Shown here: piece by piece, positions 1 to 7,784 of the stretch
Position numbering within the stretch: position 1 is the stretch's first letter
How the letters are laid out: each line of letters begins with the position of its first letter
Assembly: GCA_011065065.1 (NCBI GenBank)
Contig: JAAKFL010000049.1
Span: forward strand, 1-10,792
From: Chlamydiota bacterium
Lineage (GTDB): Bacteria; Chlamydiota; Chlamydiia; Chlamydiales; SLFE01
Direction: 5' to 3'
DNA: 10,792 nt
The notes under the pieces: generated by a model
The model's input: only the letters and a program-made list of their open reading frames with translations
Database searches by the model: none
Told to the model about the DNA's origin: nothing
Translations under genes and position numbers: made by a program

Positions 1-18
1 CGCGATCTTCGCGGTTAA
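1..18 (-). repeat. Partial CGCGAAGAT-type repeat, cut by window edge
   Basis: Read on the minus strand this is TTAACCGCGAAGATCGCG, the same end sequence as both arms of the inverted-repeat element at 9051-9297. Its orientation matches the right arm of that element, so the rest of the copy would lie to the left of the window. It sits beyond the 3' end of the LysM gene, in non-coding DNA. A second copy shows that the repeat is dispersed in the genome, not unique to one site. Confidence 0.75.
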
Positions 19-102
19 TTTTTAAAGCCACCATAATCCAAAAAAATGATATCATTAAACAACTGATGGAAAGTTATTTAGCTAAAGAAATGCTAAAGTC
101 GA

Positions 103-118
103 GTCTGTGCCTCTGTGG
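103..118 (-). repeat. Short CCACAGAGGCACAGAC repeat-like motif
   Basis: On the minus strand this reads CCACAGAGGCACAGAC, preceded by TTTCA. It resembles ACAGAG-unit tandem repeats that I recall from intergenic DNA of diverse bacteria, but only about two imperfect units are present. It is the only visible structure between the LysM gene stop and the CGCGAAGAT repeat at the window edge. Family assignment is from memory and weak. Confidence 0.3.
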
Positions 119-136
119 TGAAATTTTTCAAAGAAG

Positions 137-1192
137 TTATGGAATCTTAAGAATTTTTCCGGGGCAAATCCGATCGGATTCGAGCTGGTTACAACTCTTC
201 AGCTCATCCACCTGGATACCATGCAGACGGGCAATCTTCCACAAGGAATCTCCCTCCTGCACCACGTAAAGCATCTCCCGCTTTTCCCTCGCCGGCTCCG
301 CCACCTGCATTCTCGCTAACTGCCACACGGCATCCCCACGGGGCGTCTCCAAAATGTGCTTGGCATACTTTTGTGCCAAGGGATGTGTCTCCCCCAATAA
401 CTCAAAGATGCGAAGGGTCACTCCGTCATCTAACTTCCTCACTGCATAAAGAAAATCAGACTCCAAAAAAATCTGAGCGGAAGTTGAAGATCCCGCATGC
501 AAGAATTCCAGTAGGGTTTGTTCCGGCGAACTCTGATCCAGCGTCGCCAAACAGGTTTTCCAGCTCACATCCAACATCAGTCGAACAATTTCGAGCGGAT
601 TACGGTCAGGAAACCGTTTGTGCAGTGTCTTGAACTCTTCTGTCATCATAAAAGCACTGGCCAATGACCTGGGGATCTGTGCTTGATGCTGTTGCATCCG
701 AAAAAAGAGTCCCTCTGATGTGAATGGCCACTTTTCTGTTTTAGCAAAGGCAATAATGGATTCATAATGTTGATGATTCAGGCCGGGATAAAGTGGAAAC
801 GTACCCAAATGCTCCTGGCCATGAAACGTTATGAGCCGCTCTTGTAATTCGGTTCCATGTAGCGCCCGAGGAACATCAAAATAATACTTCGCCACCAAAC
901 AGGCTAAGGCAAAATCCCTTTGTGAATACCCACATTCCACTGCTTCTCGATCTTCGAGTCGGGTGACCAGCTGCTGAAAAGGCATTTGATAACATTCAAG
1001 CATCAACTGCCCACTCGATGTGTGATTGGTCAAAGCAGGTTCAAATGGACGAGCATTGGGAATATCAAAGGTTTTGGGAGAAAACCAGGTATAAAAAATG
1101 AAGGTAAAAAGGAGTATGTTCAGAACTCCACTGACAATGAGCGTCTGACGTAACCGCCTGATCAGCTTTTCAATTTCTCTTCTTCCCTTCAT
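137..1192 (-). CDS. Membrane-anchored LysM-domain protein
   Basis: A 351-residue protein. The N-terminus is basic (MKGRREIEKLIRRLRQ) and is followed by one hydrophobic segment at about 18-37, predicting a cytoplasmic N-terminus and a periplasmic body. Residues about 308-350 form a LysM domain (YVVQEGDSLWKIARLHGI, then CPGKILKIP), a fold that binds N-acetylglucosamine-containing glycans such as peptidoglycan. The central part (about 45-300) is mostly alpha-helical in character and I do not recognise it. The start codon overlaps the pckG stop by four bases (ATGA), so translation is probably coupled to pckG. It is the last gene of the SNF2-mreB-pckG operon. A cell-wall binding role beside mreB is an inference; no hydrolase motif is visible. 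Confidence 0.85.
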   Translation of the reverse strand: MKGRREIEKLIRRLRQTLIVSGVLNILLFTFIFYTWFSPKTFDIPNARPFEPALTNHTSSGQLMLECYQMPFQQLVTRLEDREAVECGYSQRDFALACLVAKYYFDVPRALHGTELQERLITFHGQEHLGTFPLYPGLNHQHYESIIAFAKTEKWPFTSEGLFFRMQQHQAQIPRSLASAFMMTEEFKTLHKRFPDRNPLEIVRLMLDVSWKTCLATLDQSSPEQTLLEFLHAGSSTSAQIFLESDFLYAVRKLDDGVTLRIFELLGETHPLAQKYAKHILETPRGDAVWQLARMQVAEPAREKREMLYVVQEGDSLWKIARLHGIQVDELKSCNQLESDRICPGKILKIP

Positions 1193-2994
1193 CCCTTCAA
1201 TCTGGATTCAAGACTGTCTAGTTCCTTGCGGATCCCCTGGGAAAGTTTGTCACCGAAGATCTGAAAATAATTGCGAAGTTCCTCGACCTCATGGCCCCAG
1301 GCCTCTCTATCCACCTCAAATAACTGAGAGAGTGTCCTTTCGTCAAGGTCTAATCCTGTCATGTCAAACGCCCCTTCAGCTGGAACATTGCCGATGGGAG
1401 TCTCCTTCACGTGATCGACTCCATTAGCTCTTTCAAAAATCCATTTCAGAACGCGTGAGTTTTCTCCGAATCCAGGCCAGATAAAGTTCCCGTTTTCATT
1501 TTTGCGAAACCAGTTAACGTAATAAACCTTAGGAAGTTGCCGTCCAGCGACTTCTCCAACTGTCAGCCAATGATTGAAGTAATCCCCCATATGATACCCG
1601 CAAAATGGAAGCATCGCAAAAGGGTCGTGACGTAATTTTCCGACAGCTCCTGCAGCTGCCGCTGTCGTTTCCGAAGAGACACTGGCACCTAAAAACGTCC
1701 CGTGCTGCCAATTAAAGGCTTCATAAATGAGAGGCACGACACTCGACCTCCTTCCTCCGAAAATAATCGCCGAAATAGGAACTCCGTTAGGGTTATCCCA
1801 ATCCTTATCAATCACAGGACATTGGGAAGCCGGTGCTGTAAACCGCGCATTTGGGTGAGCCGCTTTCTCTTCGGAACCGGGAGTCCAATCGTGACCCAAC
1901 CAATTTCTCAGATGGCTGGGGATCTCGTCCGTCATCCCTTCCCACCAGATATCTCCATCATCCGTAAGCCCCACGTTTGTGAAAATAGAATTACACTCCA
2001 TCGACTTCATCGCATTGAAATTGGATTTAAGAGAAGTCCCTGGGGCCACTCCAAAGAAACCCGCTTCGGGATTGATCGCATAGAGCCGACCGTCATCTCC
2101 AAATTTCATCCAGGCAATGTCATCTCCGACCGTCTCCACTTTCCAACCGGGAAGAGTCGGCATCAACATCGCCAAATTTGTTTTTCCACAAGCACTGGGG
2201 AACGCAGCAGCAAAGTACTTCTTTTCTCCTTCAGGATTCGTAATCCCCATAATCAGCATATGCTCGGCCAACCATCCCTCATCACGAGCAATCGTCGAGG
2301 CAATACGTAGCGCAAAACATTTCTTACCTAAAAGAGCGTTTCCTCCGTACCCACTGCCATAGGACCAAATGGTCCGATCTTCAGGAAAGTGACAGATATA
2401 CCGGTTTTTCGTATCGCATGGCCATGGCACATCTTCTTCATCCTCTTCAAGAGGACGTCCCACTGAATGTAAGCATTTCACAAAATCATTGTTTCCAAGA
2501 ACTTTCAAAACAGGAGTCCCTATACGGGTCATGATCCTCATGTTGCAGACAACATACGGGGAGTCGGTGATTTGGACTCCGATCCGCGCAATATGTGATC
2601 CCACTGGCCCCATACTGTAGGGAATGACATACATGGTCCGACCCCACATACACCCTCGGTAAAACTTCTTGAGGGTTTTATACATTTCTTGGGGATCTTT
2701 CCAATTGTTGGTCGGCCCAGCATCATTTTCTTTCTGGCTACAGATAAAAGTACTCTCTTCCACACGAGCCACATCTTCGGGAGTCGAACAAGCGAGAAAA
2801 CTATTGGGTCGCTTCGTCTCATCGAGCTTTGTAAACGTTCCACACTTGACCAATTCTTGAGCCAGTCTTTGATATTCTTCTTCCGACCCATCGCAAATGT
2901 AAACATTTTCCGGTTGACAAAGTTGCTGTATATCTTGAATCCACTGATTCAACTTCGTATTTTCGGTCCGTGTTTTGGTCATCTGTATTCCCAT
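1189..2994 (-). CDS. pckG: Phosphoenolpyruvate carboxykinase (GTP)
   Basis: Converts oxaloacetate and GTP to phosphoenolpyruvate, GDP and CO2 in the cytosol, linking the TCA cycle to gluconeogenesis. At 601 residues it has the usual length of the GTP family. Visible motifs: DVARVE at 74-79 (substrate arginine R77), YGGN at 216-219, P-loop FPSACGKTN at 265-273 with the family's reactive cysteine C269, K271 and T272, and kinase-2 motif VGDDIAWM at 289-296. K225, H245 and D292 match the Mn2+ ligands of animal PEPCK in spacing, so the enzyme looks complete. ATG follows the mreB stop by one base. An in-frame ATG four codons later (2982), preceded by GGGA, could be the true start. GTP specificity is inferred from family resemblance. 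Confidence 0.97.
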   Translation of the reverse strand: MGIQMTKTRTENTKLNQWIQDIQQLCQPENVYICDGSEEEYQRLAQELVKCGTFTKLDETKRPNSFLACSTPEDVARVEESTFICSQKENDAGPTNNWKDPQEMYKTLKKFYRGCMWGRTMYVIPYSMGPVGSHIARIGVQITDSPYVVCNMRIMTRIGTPVLKVLGNNDFVKCLHSVGRPLEEDEEDVPWPCDTKNRYICHFPEDRTIWSYGSGYGGNALLGKKCFALRIASTIARDEGWLAEHMLIMGITNPEGEKKYFAAAFPSACGKTNLAMLMPTLPGWKVETVGDDIAWMKFGDDGRLYAINPEAGFFGVAPGTSLKSNFNAMKSMECNSIFTNVGLTDDGDIWWEGMTDEIPSHLRNWLGHDWTPGSEEKAAHPNARFTAPASQCPVIDKDWDNPNGVPISAIIFGGRRSSVVPLIYEAFNWQHGTFLGASVSSETTAAAAGAVGKLRHDPFAMLPFCGYHMGDYFNHWLTVGEVAGRQLPKVYYVNWFRKNENGNFIWPGFGENSRVLKWIFERANGVDHVKETPIGNVPAEGAFDMTGLDLDERTLSQLFEVDREAWGHEVEELRNYFQIFGDKLSQGIRKELDSLESRLKG

Positions 2995-2995
2995 A

Positions 2996-4096
2996 TCAAA
3001 TCATCATTTTTCTTTGTTTTAACCGGTCAAAATATTCGAGCGCCTTTCCTGTTCCCAAACAAACAGCCAACATCGGGTTTTGCGCTAAAATAACAGGAAG
3101 CCCTGTCTCTTTAATCAACGCCTTATCCAACCCCTTCAAAAGAGCTCCGCCCCCAGCCACAACCATTCCCCTTTCGACAAGGTCGGCAGCAAGTTCGGGA
3201 GGACACTTTTCTAAAGTCAGCTTCACACTCTCCACAATCTGCTGAATAGGCTCGACAAAAGCTTCTCTGATCTCCACAGAGTTAATTCGTTTTGTGACAG
3301 GAAGTCCCGCCACTTGGTCACGACCCCGCACCTCCATCTCCAGCTCGTTATCCCCTAAGGAATAAACCGACCCGATGGTCATCTTGATCTCTTCTGCAGT
3401 CCGAGGACCAATCATCAAGTTGTAAGTGCGGCGCATGTAATTGATGATGCATTCATCAAACTCATCTCCCGCAATCCGCAGTGAACGCGACTCCACGATA
3501 TCTCCCAACGAAATAATCGCAATCTCAGTCGTTCCTCCACCGATATCGATAATCATGTTAGCAAAAGGTTCATGAACAGGAAGTTCCACACCAATCGCCG
3601 CTGCAATCGGCTCTTCAATCAGAATCACCTCTTGCGCTCCAGCATGCAGCGCCGAATCCTCCACTGCCCGCTTTTCCACTCCGGTAATCCCCGAAGGAAC
3701 CGCGATTAAGATCTTCGGACGAAACAAGCTTCGTGCAGGTGTCACACGCCGAATCAATGCTTTCAACATTTCCTCAGCCACTTCGAAATCAGCGATTACT
3801 CCGTCCTTCATCGGGCGAACAGCATGAATTTTGCGCGGAGTCTTCCCCAACATTGCCTTCGCTTTGTGACCGACGGCAAGCACTTCACCCGTGTGGGAAT
3901 CCACCGCCACGACCGAAGGTTCCGCAAGGACAATCCCCTTTCCCCGAACGAAGACAAGAGTATTTGCGGTCCCCAAATCAATCCCAATGTCATTTGAAAA
4001 AACGCCTCTGAACTTGTTAAACTTTCCTACTGTCCCTAAAGACAAATCCTTCATCACAGTCGTTAAATTTTTCAGCCCTTTTTTATTTGTAGTCAT
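2996..4096 (-). CDS. mreB: Rod shape-determining protein MreB (actin homologue)
   Basis: A bacterial actin that polymerises at the inner membrane and positions peptidoglycan synthesis. In chlamydiae, which lack FtsZ, it is known to organise the division septum. Phosphate-1 motif IGIDLGTANT lies at about 38-47, followed by the actin-type signatures IIDIGGGTTEIAI and VVAGGGALLKGL. The core is full length. The 366 residues include an N-terminal extension of about 35 residues before the actin fold, ending in GKFNKFRGVFSND; chlamydial MreB proteins have a similar extension, which may contact membrane or partners. The start is supported by GAGGG three bases upstream. It lies 11 bp after the helicase stop and one base before pckG, so it is an internal operon gene. 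Confidence 0.97.
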   Translation of the reverse strand: MTTNKKGLKNLTTVMKDLSLGTVGKFNKFRGVFSNDIGIDLGTANTLVFVRGKGIVLAEPSVVAVDSHTGEVLAVGHKAKAMLGKTPRKIHAVRPMKDGVIADFEVAEEMLKALIRRVTPARSLFRPKILIAVPSGITGVEKRAVEDSALHAGAQEVILIEEPIAAAIGVELPVHEPFANMIIDIGGGTTEIAIISLGDIVESRSLRIAGDEFDECIINYMRRTYNLMIGPRTAEEIKMTIGSVYSLGDNELEMEVRGRDQVAGLPVTKRINSVEIREAFVEPIQQIVESVKLTLEKCPPELAADLVERGMVVAGGGALLKGLDKALIKETGLPVILAQNPMLAVCLGTGKALEYFDRLKQRKMMI

Positions 4097-4107
4097 AAGC
4101 CCTCACT

Positions 4108-7100
4108 TTATGTTTTAAGCAGCTCTAGAACCTCTTCCCAAGTCAATTTTGACATCGCCTCTTCATCACTGCTAATCACCTTTGTCACCAAACCACGTTT
4201 GCGATTCTGCATCTCAAGTATTTTTTCTTCAATCGTTCCCAATGTCACCAACTTATAAGAGGAAACATTAGCGGTCTGACCAATTCGATGCACACGGTCT
4301 GTCGCCTGATCCTCTGTAGCAGGATTCCACCAAGGATCGTAGTGGATGACCGTATCGGCACCCACCAAATTCAAACCGGTTCCTCCCGCTTTCAAAGAAA
4401 CCAGGAAGACAAGTATGCATTTATCTTCATTAAATTCATTCACAATCGCCATGCGATCTTTTGTTGACCCATCCAGATAACAGAAACGGATCCCTTGTTG
4501 TTCAAGATCCTTCCGCATAATCTGCAACATCCGCGTATACTGACTGAAGATGACAGTCTTGTGTCCCCCTTCCATCAATGTCTGCAATAATTCCATCAAC
4601 ATATCGTATTTCGATGAATCACCCGCTTCGGGACTCTCTTTGGCAAAAATTGCCGGATGACAACAGATCTGCTTAAGCCTGGTCAATGTGGCCAAGATCT
4701 GAATTTGGACTTTGTTAAAGCCCTCTTTTTTGACAAGTTGAGACAATTCTCTATAGGCTGTGTCAGCGTAAGAACGGTAAAGCTCTTTTTGGACTTCAGA
4801 AAGATGACAATGATAAACAATATGGGAGACTGGAGGAAGTTCTGAAAGGACATCTTTCTTCATGCGTCTCAATATAAAAGGAGAGACCTTTCTTCTGAGA
4901 ACATCCAAAACACTTCCGTTTGTATAAGCTGAGTTCCGAATATACTTTTCTGCAAACCGCTCGTAAGAACTCAATAACCCCGGCATGAGAAAATCGAACA
5001 AGCTCCACAACTCTTCCAAAGAATTCTCAATTGGCGTCCCTGTCAAAATGAGGCGGTGAGAGGCCTTAACCTTCTTCACAGACTTAGCATTTCGTGTACC
5101 GCGATTTTTAATATGCTGAGCCTCGTCCAGGATCGCATACCCAAACGTCTCATTGTTGTATAACTCAATGTCTTTCTGGAGAATGCTATACGAAGTGATC
5201 ACAAGATCATATTTTTTGCTGGTGGCAATCAGCTTTTTACGTTGAGGCGGTGTCCCATCCACAACCAGCGCTTTTAATTTAGGATTGAATTTCTGTAATT
5301 CAGCCATCCAATTGTACACCAAGGAAGTCGGACAAACGATTAAGGAAAGAACATCAGGATTTTTTTTCTTGTATTGCGTCAGCGTGACAATGGCTTGAAG
5401 AGTTTTCCCCAATCCCATGTCATCCGCCAAAATCCCACAAAGGTGCATCAATTGCAACCGTTCCAACCACACCACACCCTCTCGCTGGTATTCACGTAAA
5501 ACAGCCTTGATCTCTTTTGGAACCGGAGTCGGTTTAATCGGAATCTCGCCCAACATTTGAAGCTGAATCTGCTTCAGCCTTTTTGTCATCGAAAATTTGA
5601 TCGGCAAGTCTTTAAACTGATCCTCGGAAATGCTGGCCAAACTCCATAAAGGACGCTCCTCAATATGATCGTCCAAAAGATTGAGCCCGAGCTCATCAAA
5701 AATCTGAACGATGGGTGCCATCTTATCGAGATCCAGCACAAGAATTTTCTGAAGCTGATTCGAGGACTCGGAAACCTTATCTTTCTTCCCTTTTTTCCGT
5801 CGCAATTCAATAAAAGACCGCTTCGAGGCTAAACAGTCCCAGAGCTGATCCACGGTAAAGCCTTTCAGTTCTCCGTTCACCTTCAGCTCAACCTCATAAA
5901 GATCCACTTTATCGGTTTCTTTCAGATTCAACTGGAAGGTCGTGTCATCATAAATGAATTTATCGAGAAGATTTTTCGGACAATTGAATTTTACCTTGGC
6001 TTGATTGCGAGGAACTACTTCTGTCATAAACTCGACAATCTTTTTATCATTCTTCGCCACATAACACCCGTGCTTGAGATCGTAGACGAAGTCTTGAAAG
6101 AGATCTTGAATGATGTTTTGTTCTTCGGTGAGATTTCGCGCTAAAATCCCCTCGTCCGTCACGAATGGAAGGATATTCGCAGCTTTCACATGTTGATGAA
6201 AGGCAGGAACGGAGTTCCCATCATAAATGAAACTCAATGCAGCCTCTAGCTCACCATCCAAAAACTGGATGTTGCACACTGCGGAAATGTTTCCAACATA
6301 AGGTAGTGTCACAAAACGTTCAATCAGATGCTGATTTGTCACTTGAGCAATCCGCAATAACTCTGGTAAAGAATTTTCCACAAATGTTCCAAACAACGGT
6401 TCCGGGATTGTAATGTCACGAATCAAGGGAAGATGGCGGAGATGTTTCCTTTTGATTTGAGGCTGGAATCGGAAATAGACATTTTCATGCAAAAGACCCG
6501 GTTTGGCACACTCAAATAATGTCGTCTGATCTAAAAGAACCGCCTCATCGTTTCCAATCATCACAGAAGGCTTTAAAAAGAGCTTCGGAGCGGGTGCTTC
6601 CAGATACTCCAATTCAAACTTCAATTCAGCAGGAAAATTGGAAATGCGCAAGGCTTCTTCAACCGTTCCACAACAAAAACAAGGCATTTCAATCTGATCA
6701 CGATTGATGGTGACCCCTCCCAAACCACTCGAAGAGGTATTCATCACCAAATCAAAAGCGTGAGCCAAAATGGTTCCAAATGCTTCTGATTCCAAATAAA
6801 CCACACTTAAGTTTCGCTCCTCATCCGCCTGATTGGGAAACTGGCCAAAGTCCATGATCATACGGAGAATCTGCGCACTTTCAGGAGCAAAGGAGCGAAA
6901 TCCAAAAAAGAAACGCTTATTACCAATGTAAAGGGCCTCGTGATACCGAATGGCATCGAGGAACTCTTTCACATTCAATACATTCAACGGTTTTGAACGA
7001 TAAGGAACACGCAACGCAAGCTTTAACTCGATGGGTTTCTGAGGATCGAAGATTTGTTGTGTGGGCGGAGTGAATATGACAACCAATTCCGCCTTGTCCT

Positions 7101-7608
7101 GCGACAATTTTTCTTCAGGAACAAAAAAAGGAGAAAGACCCAAGACCTCTGAAGCCGAAGTATATTCCTGTATCAATTCCTTCTCATACTTCTTCCCTTT
7201 TCGAACAACTTCCTTATGCTCAGCCTCTTTAAACGTCTCAAGTAGCTCCTCTTTTTCCTTGTCGTCAAGATCTTCGATAATCGTGGGGTCCGCCTCTTTT
7301 GAATAAGAAACCAGAATCTCATCAAAGTGATCTTCAAGATAATACAAAACCGCAGCAAGATGCTGACAATCATAGTTATAGGGACAATCACAGTCGGAAT
7401 CCATCACACAAGAGTCACGACGATTGATCTCCACTTCAATCGTATAAGTATTGTCATAATTCCCTAAAACTGAGCAGTTCAGTTGAACGACATCAGCGGC
7501 AAGCGAAGTGATTCTGACAGAACGGACCATCTCTTTTTTATAAAGAGATTGCCCATCTTTTAAGATGTTTGGAGATAAATCTTTCTTTAGCTTACGATAA
7601 TTGATCAT
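4108..7608 (-). CDS. SWI2/SNF2-family helicase with N-terminal SWIM zinc finger
   Basis: A 1166-residue DNA-dependent ATPase of the SNF2 superfamily-2 class. Near the N-terminus is a SWIM finger (C73, C75, C81, H83: CDCPYNYDCQH). Residues about 150-690 are a long divergent region. The ATPase core follows: LREYQREGV Q-like motif, Walker A DDMGLGKT (729-736), IVCPTSLVYNW, DEAQ box (828-831), LTGTPIENSLEELW, then the second RecA lobe with VIFSQYTRML and the motif VI segment DRVHRIGQ (to 1111). All key residues are present. Bacterial members such as RapA remodel RNA polymerase or DNA-protein complexes; the target here is unknown. It is first in the operon with mreB and pckG, the same order as in Chlamydia (CT708-CT709-CT710, from memory). 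AAGAG directly abuts the ATG, so the ribosome site is poorly spaced. Confidence 0.95.
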   Translation of the reverse strand: MINYRKLKKDLSPNILKDGQSLYKKEMVRSVRITSLAADVVQLNCSVLGNYDNTYTIEVEINRRDSCVMDSDCDCPYNYDCQHLAAVLYYLEDHFDEILVSYSKEADPTIIEDLDDKEKEELLETFKEAEHKEVVRKGKKYEKELIQEYTSASEVLGLSPFFVPEEKLSQDKAELVVIFTPPTQQIFDPQKPIELKLALRVPYRSKPLNVLNVKEFLDAIRYHEALYIGNKRFFFGFRSFAPESAQILRMIMDFGQFPNQADEERNLSVVYLESEAFGTILAHAFDLVMNTSSSGLGGVTINRDQIEMPCFCCGTVEEALRISNFPAELKFELEYLEAPAPKLFLKPSVMIGNDEAVLLDQTTLFECAKPGLLHENVYFRFQPQIKRKHLRHLPLIRDITIPEPLFGTFVENSLPELLRIAQVTNQHLIERFVTLPYVGNISAVCNIQFLDGELEAALSFIYDGNSVPAFHQHVKAANILPFVTDEGILARNLTEEQNIIQDLFQDFVYDLKHGCYVAKNDKKIVEFMTEVVPRNQAKVKFNCPKNLLDKFIYDDTTFQLNLKETDKVDLYEVELKVNGELKGFTVDQLWDCLASKRSFIELRRKKGKKDKVSESSNQLQKILVLDLDKMAPIVQIFDELGLNLLDDHIEERPLWSLASISEDQFKDLPIKFSMTKRLKQIQLQMLGEIPIKPTPVPKEIKAVLREYQREGVVWLERLQLMHLCGILADDMGLGKTLQAIVTLTQYKKKNPDVLSLIVCPTSLVYNWMAELQKFNPKLKALVVDGTPPQRKKLIATSKKYDLVITSYSILQKDIELYNNETFGYAILDEAQHIKNRGTRNAKSVKKVKASHRLILTGTPIENSLEELWSLFDFLMPGLLSSYERFAEKYIRNSAYTNGSVLDVLRRKVSPFILRRMKKDVLSELPPVSHIVYHCHLSEVQKELYRSYADTAYRELSQLVKKEGFNKVQIQILATLTRLKQICCHPAIFAKESPEAGDSSKYDMLMELLQTLMEGGHKTVIFSQYTRMLQIMRKDLEQQGIRFCYLDGSTKDRMAIVNEFNEDKCILVFLVSLKAGGTGLNLVGADTVIHYDPWWNPATEDQATDRVHRIGQTANVSSYKLVTLGTIEEKILEMQNRKRGLVTKVISSDEEAMSKLTWEEVLELLKT

Positions 7609-7692
7609 CTCTTATAAGAGGTTAAGTTTAAGAAATAGCCTTTGAGGAAATATCCACACAGCAAACTCACTTAAGAGGCAATAACCTCTATA
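7609..7692 (-). promoter_or_regulatory. Structured 5' leader of the SNF2 operon
   Basis: Between the predicted transcription start (about 7693) and the SNF2 ATG. TAACCTCT (7682-7689) can pair with AGAGGTTA (7617-7624) over 8 bp, or with AGAGG (7674-7678) in a local 5-bp hairpin. A perfect 12-bp palindrome CTCTTATAAGAG (7609-7620) contains the only AAGAG ribosome-site candidate and touches the start codon. The pairings are mutually exclusive, as in translation-control leaders. The repeats are seen directly; regulatory function is inference. Confidence 0.35.
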
Positions 7693-7699
7693 GTGCGTC

Positions 7700-7728
7700 A
7701 GTATAGCGGCAAAAATACAAGTTGTCAC
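7700..7728 (-). promoter_or_regulatory. Housekeeping promoter of the SNF2-mreB-pckG-LysM operon
   Basis: On the minus strand: GTGACA (7728-7723), 17-bp spacer, TATACT (7705-7700). Each hexamer matches the sigma-70 consensus at five of six bases with ideal spacing. The predicted start lies near 7693, giving a leader of about 85 nt before the SNF2 ATG. No other gene lies between. It is the best minus-strand candidate in the intergenic region and points away from the divergent kinase gene. Confidence 0.65.
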
Positions 7729-7784
7729 TAATTTTATCTTTTGTAACGTTGTTCATTATTCATGAATTTTGTATGTAGAGATTT

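Noticed and set aside
40..56. AATGATATCATT palindrome followed on the minus strand by seven Ts, as operon terminator
   Set aside because: The hairpin would have only a 4-bp AT-rich stem with a 4-nt loop; too weak to call a terminator, although no better one is visible for the operon in the window.
1702..2310. 202-residue open frame on the plus strand inside pckG
   Set aside because: It lies wholly antisense to a complete, well-conserved pckG, shows no recognisable domain, and has no convincing ribosome site.
7749..7777. TTGTTC-17-TATGTA as a kinase promoter
   Set aside because: Both hexamers are weak and the predicted start would almost coincide with the ATG, leaving no ribosome site; not strong enough to list.
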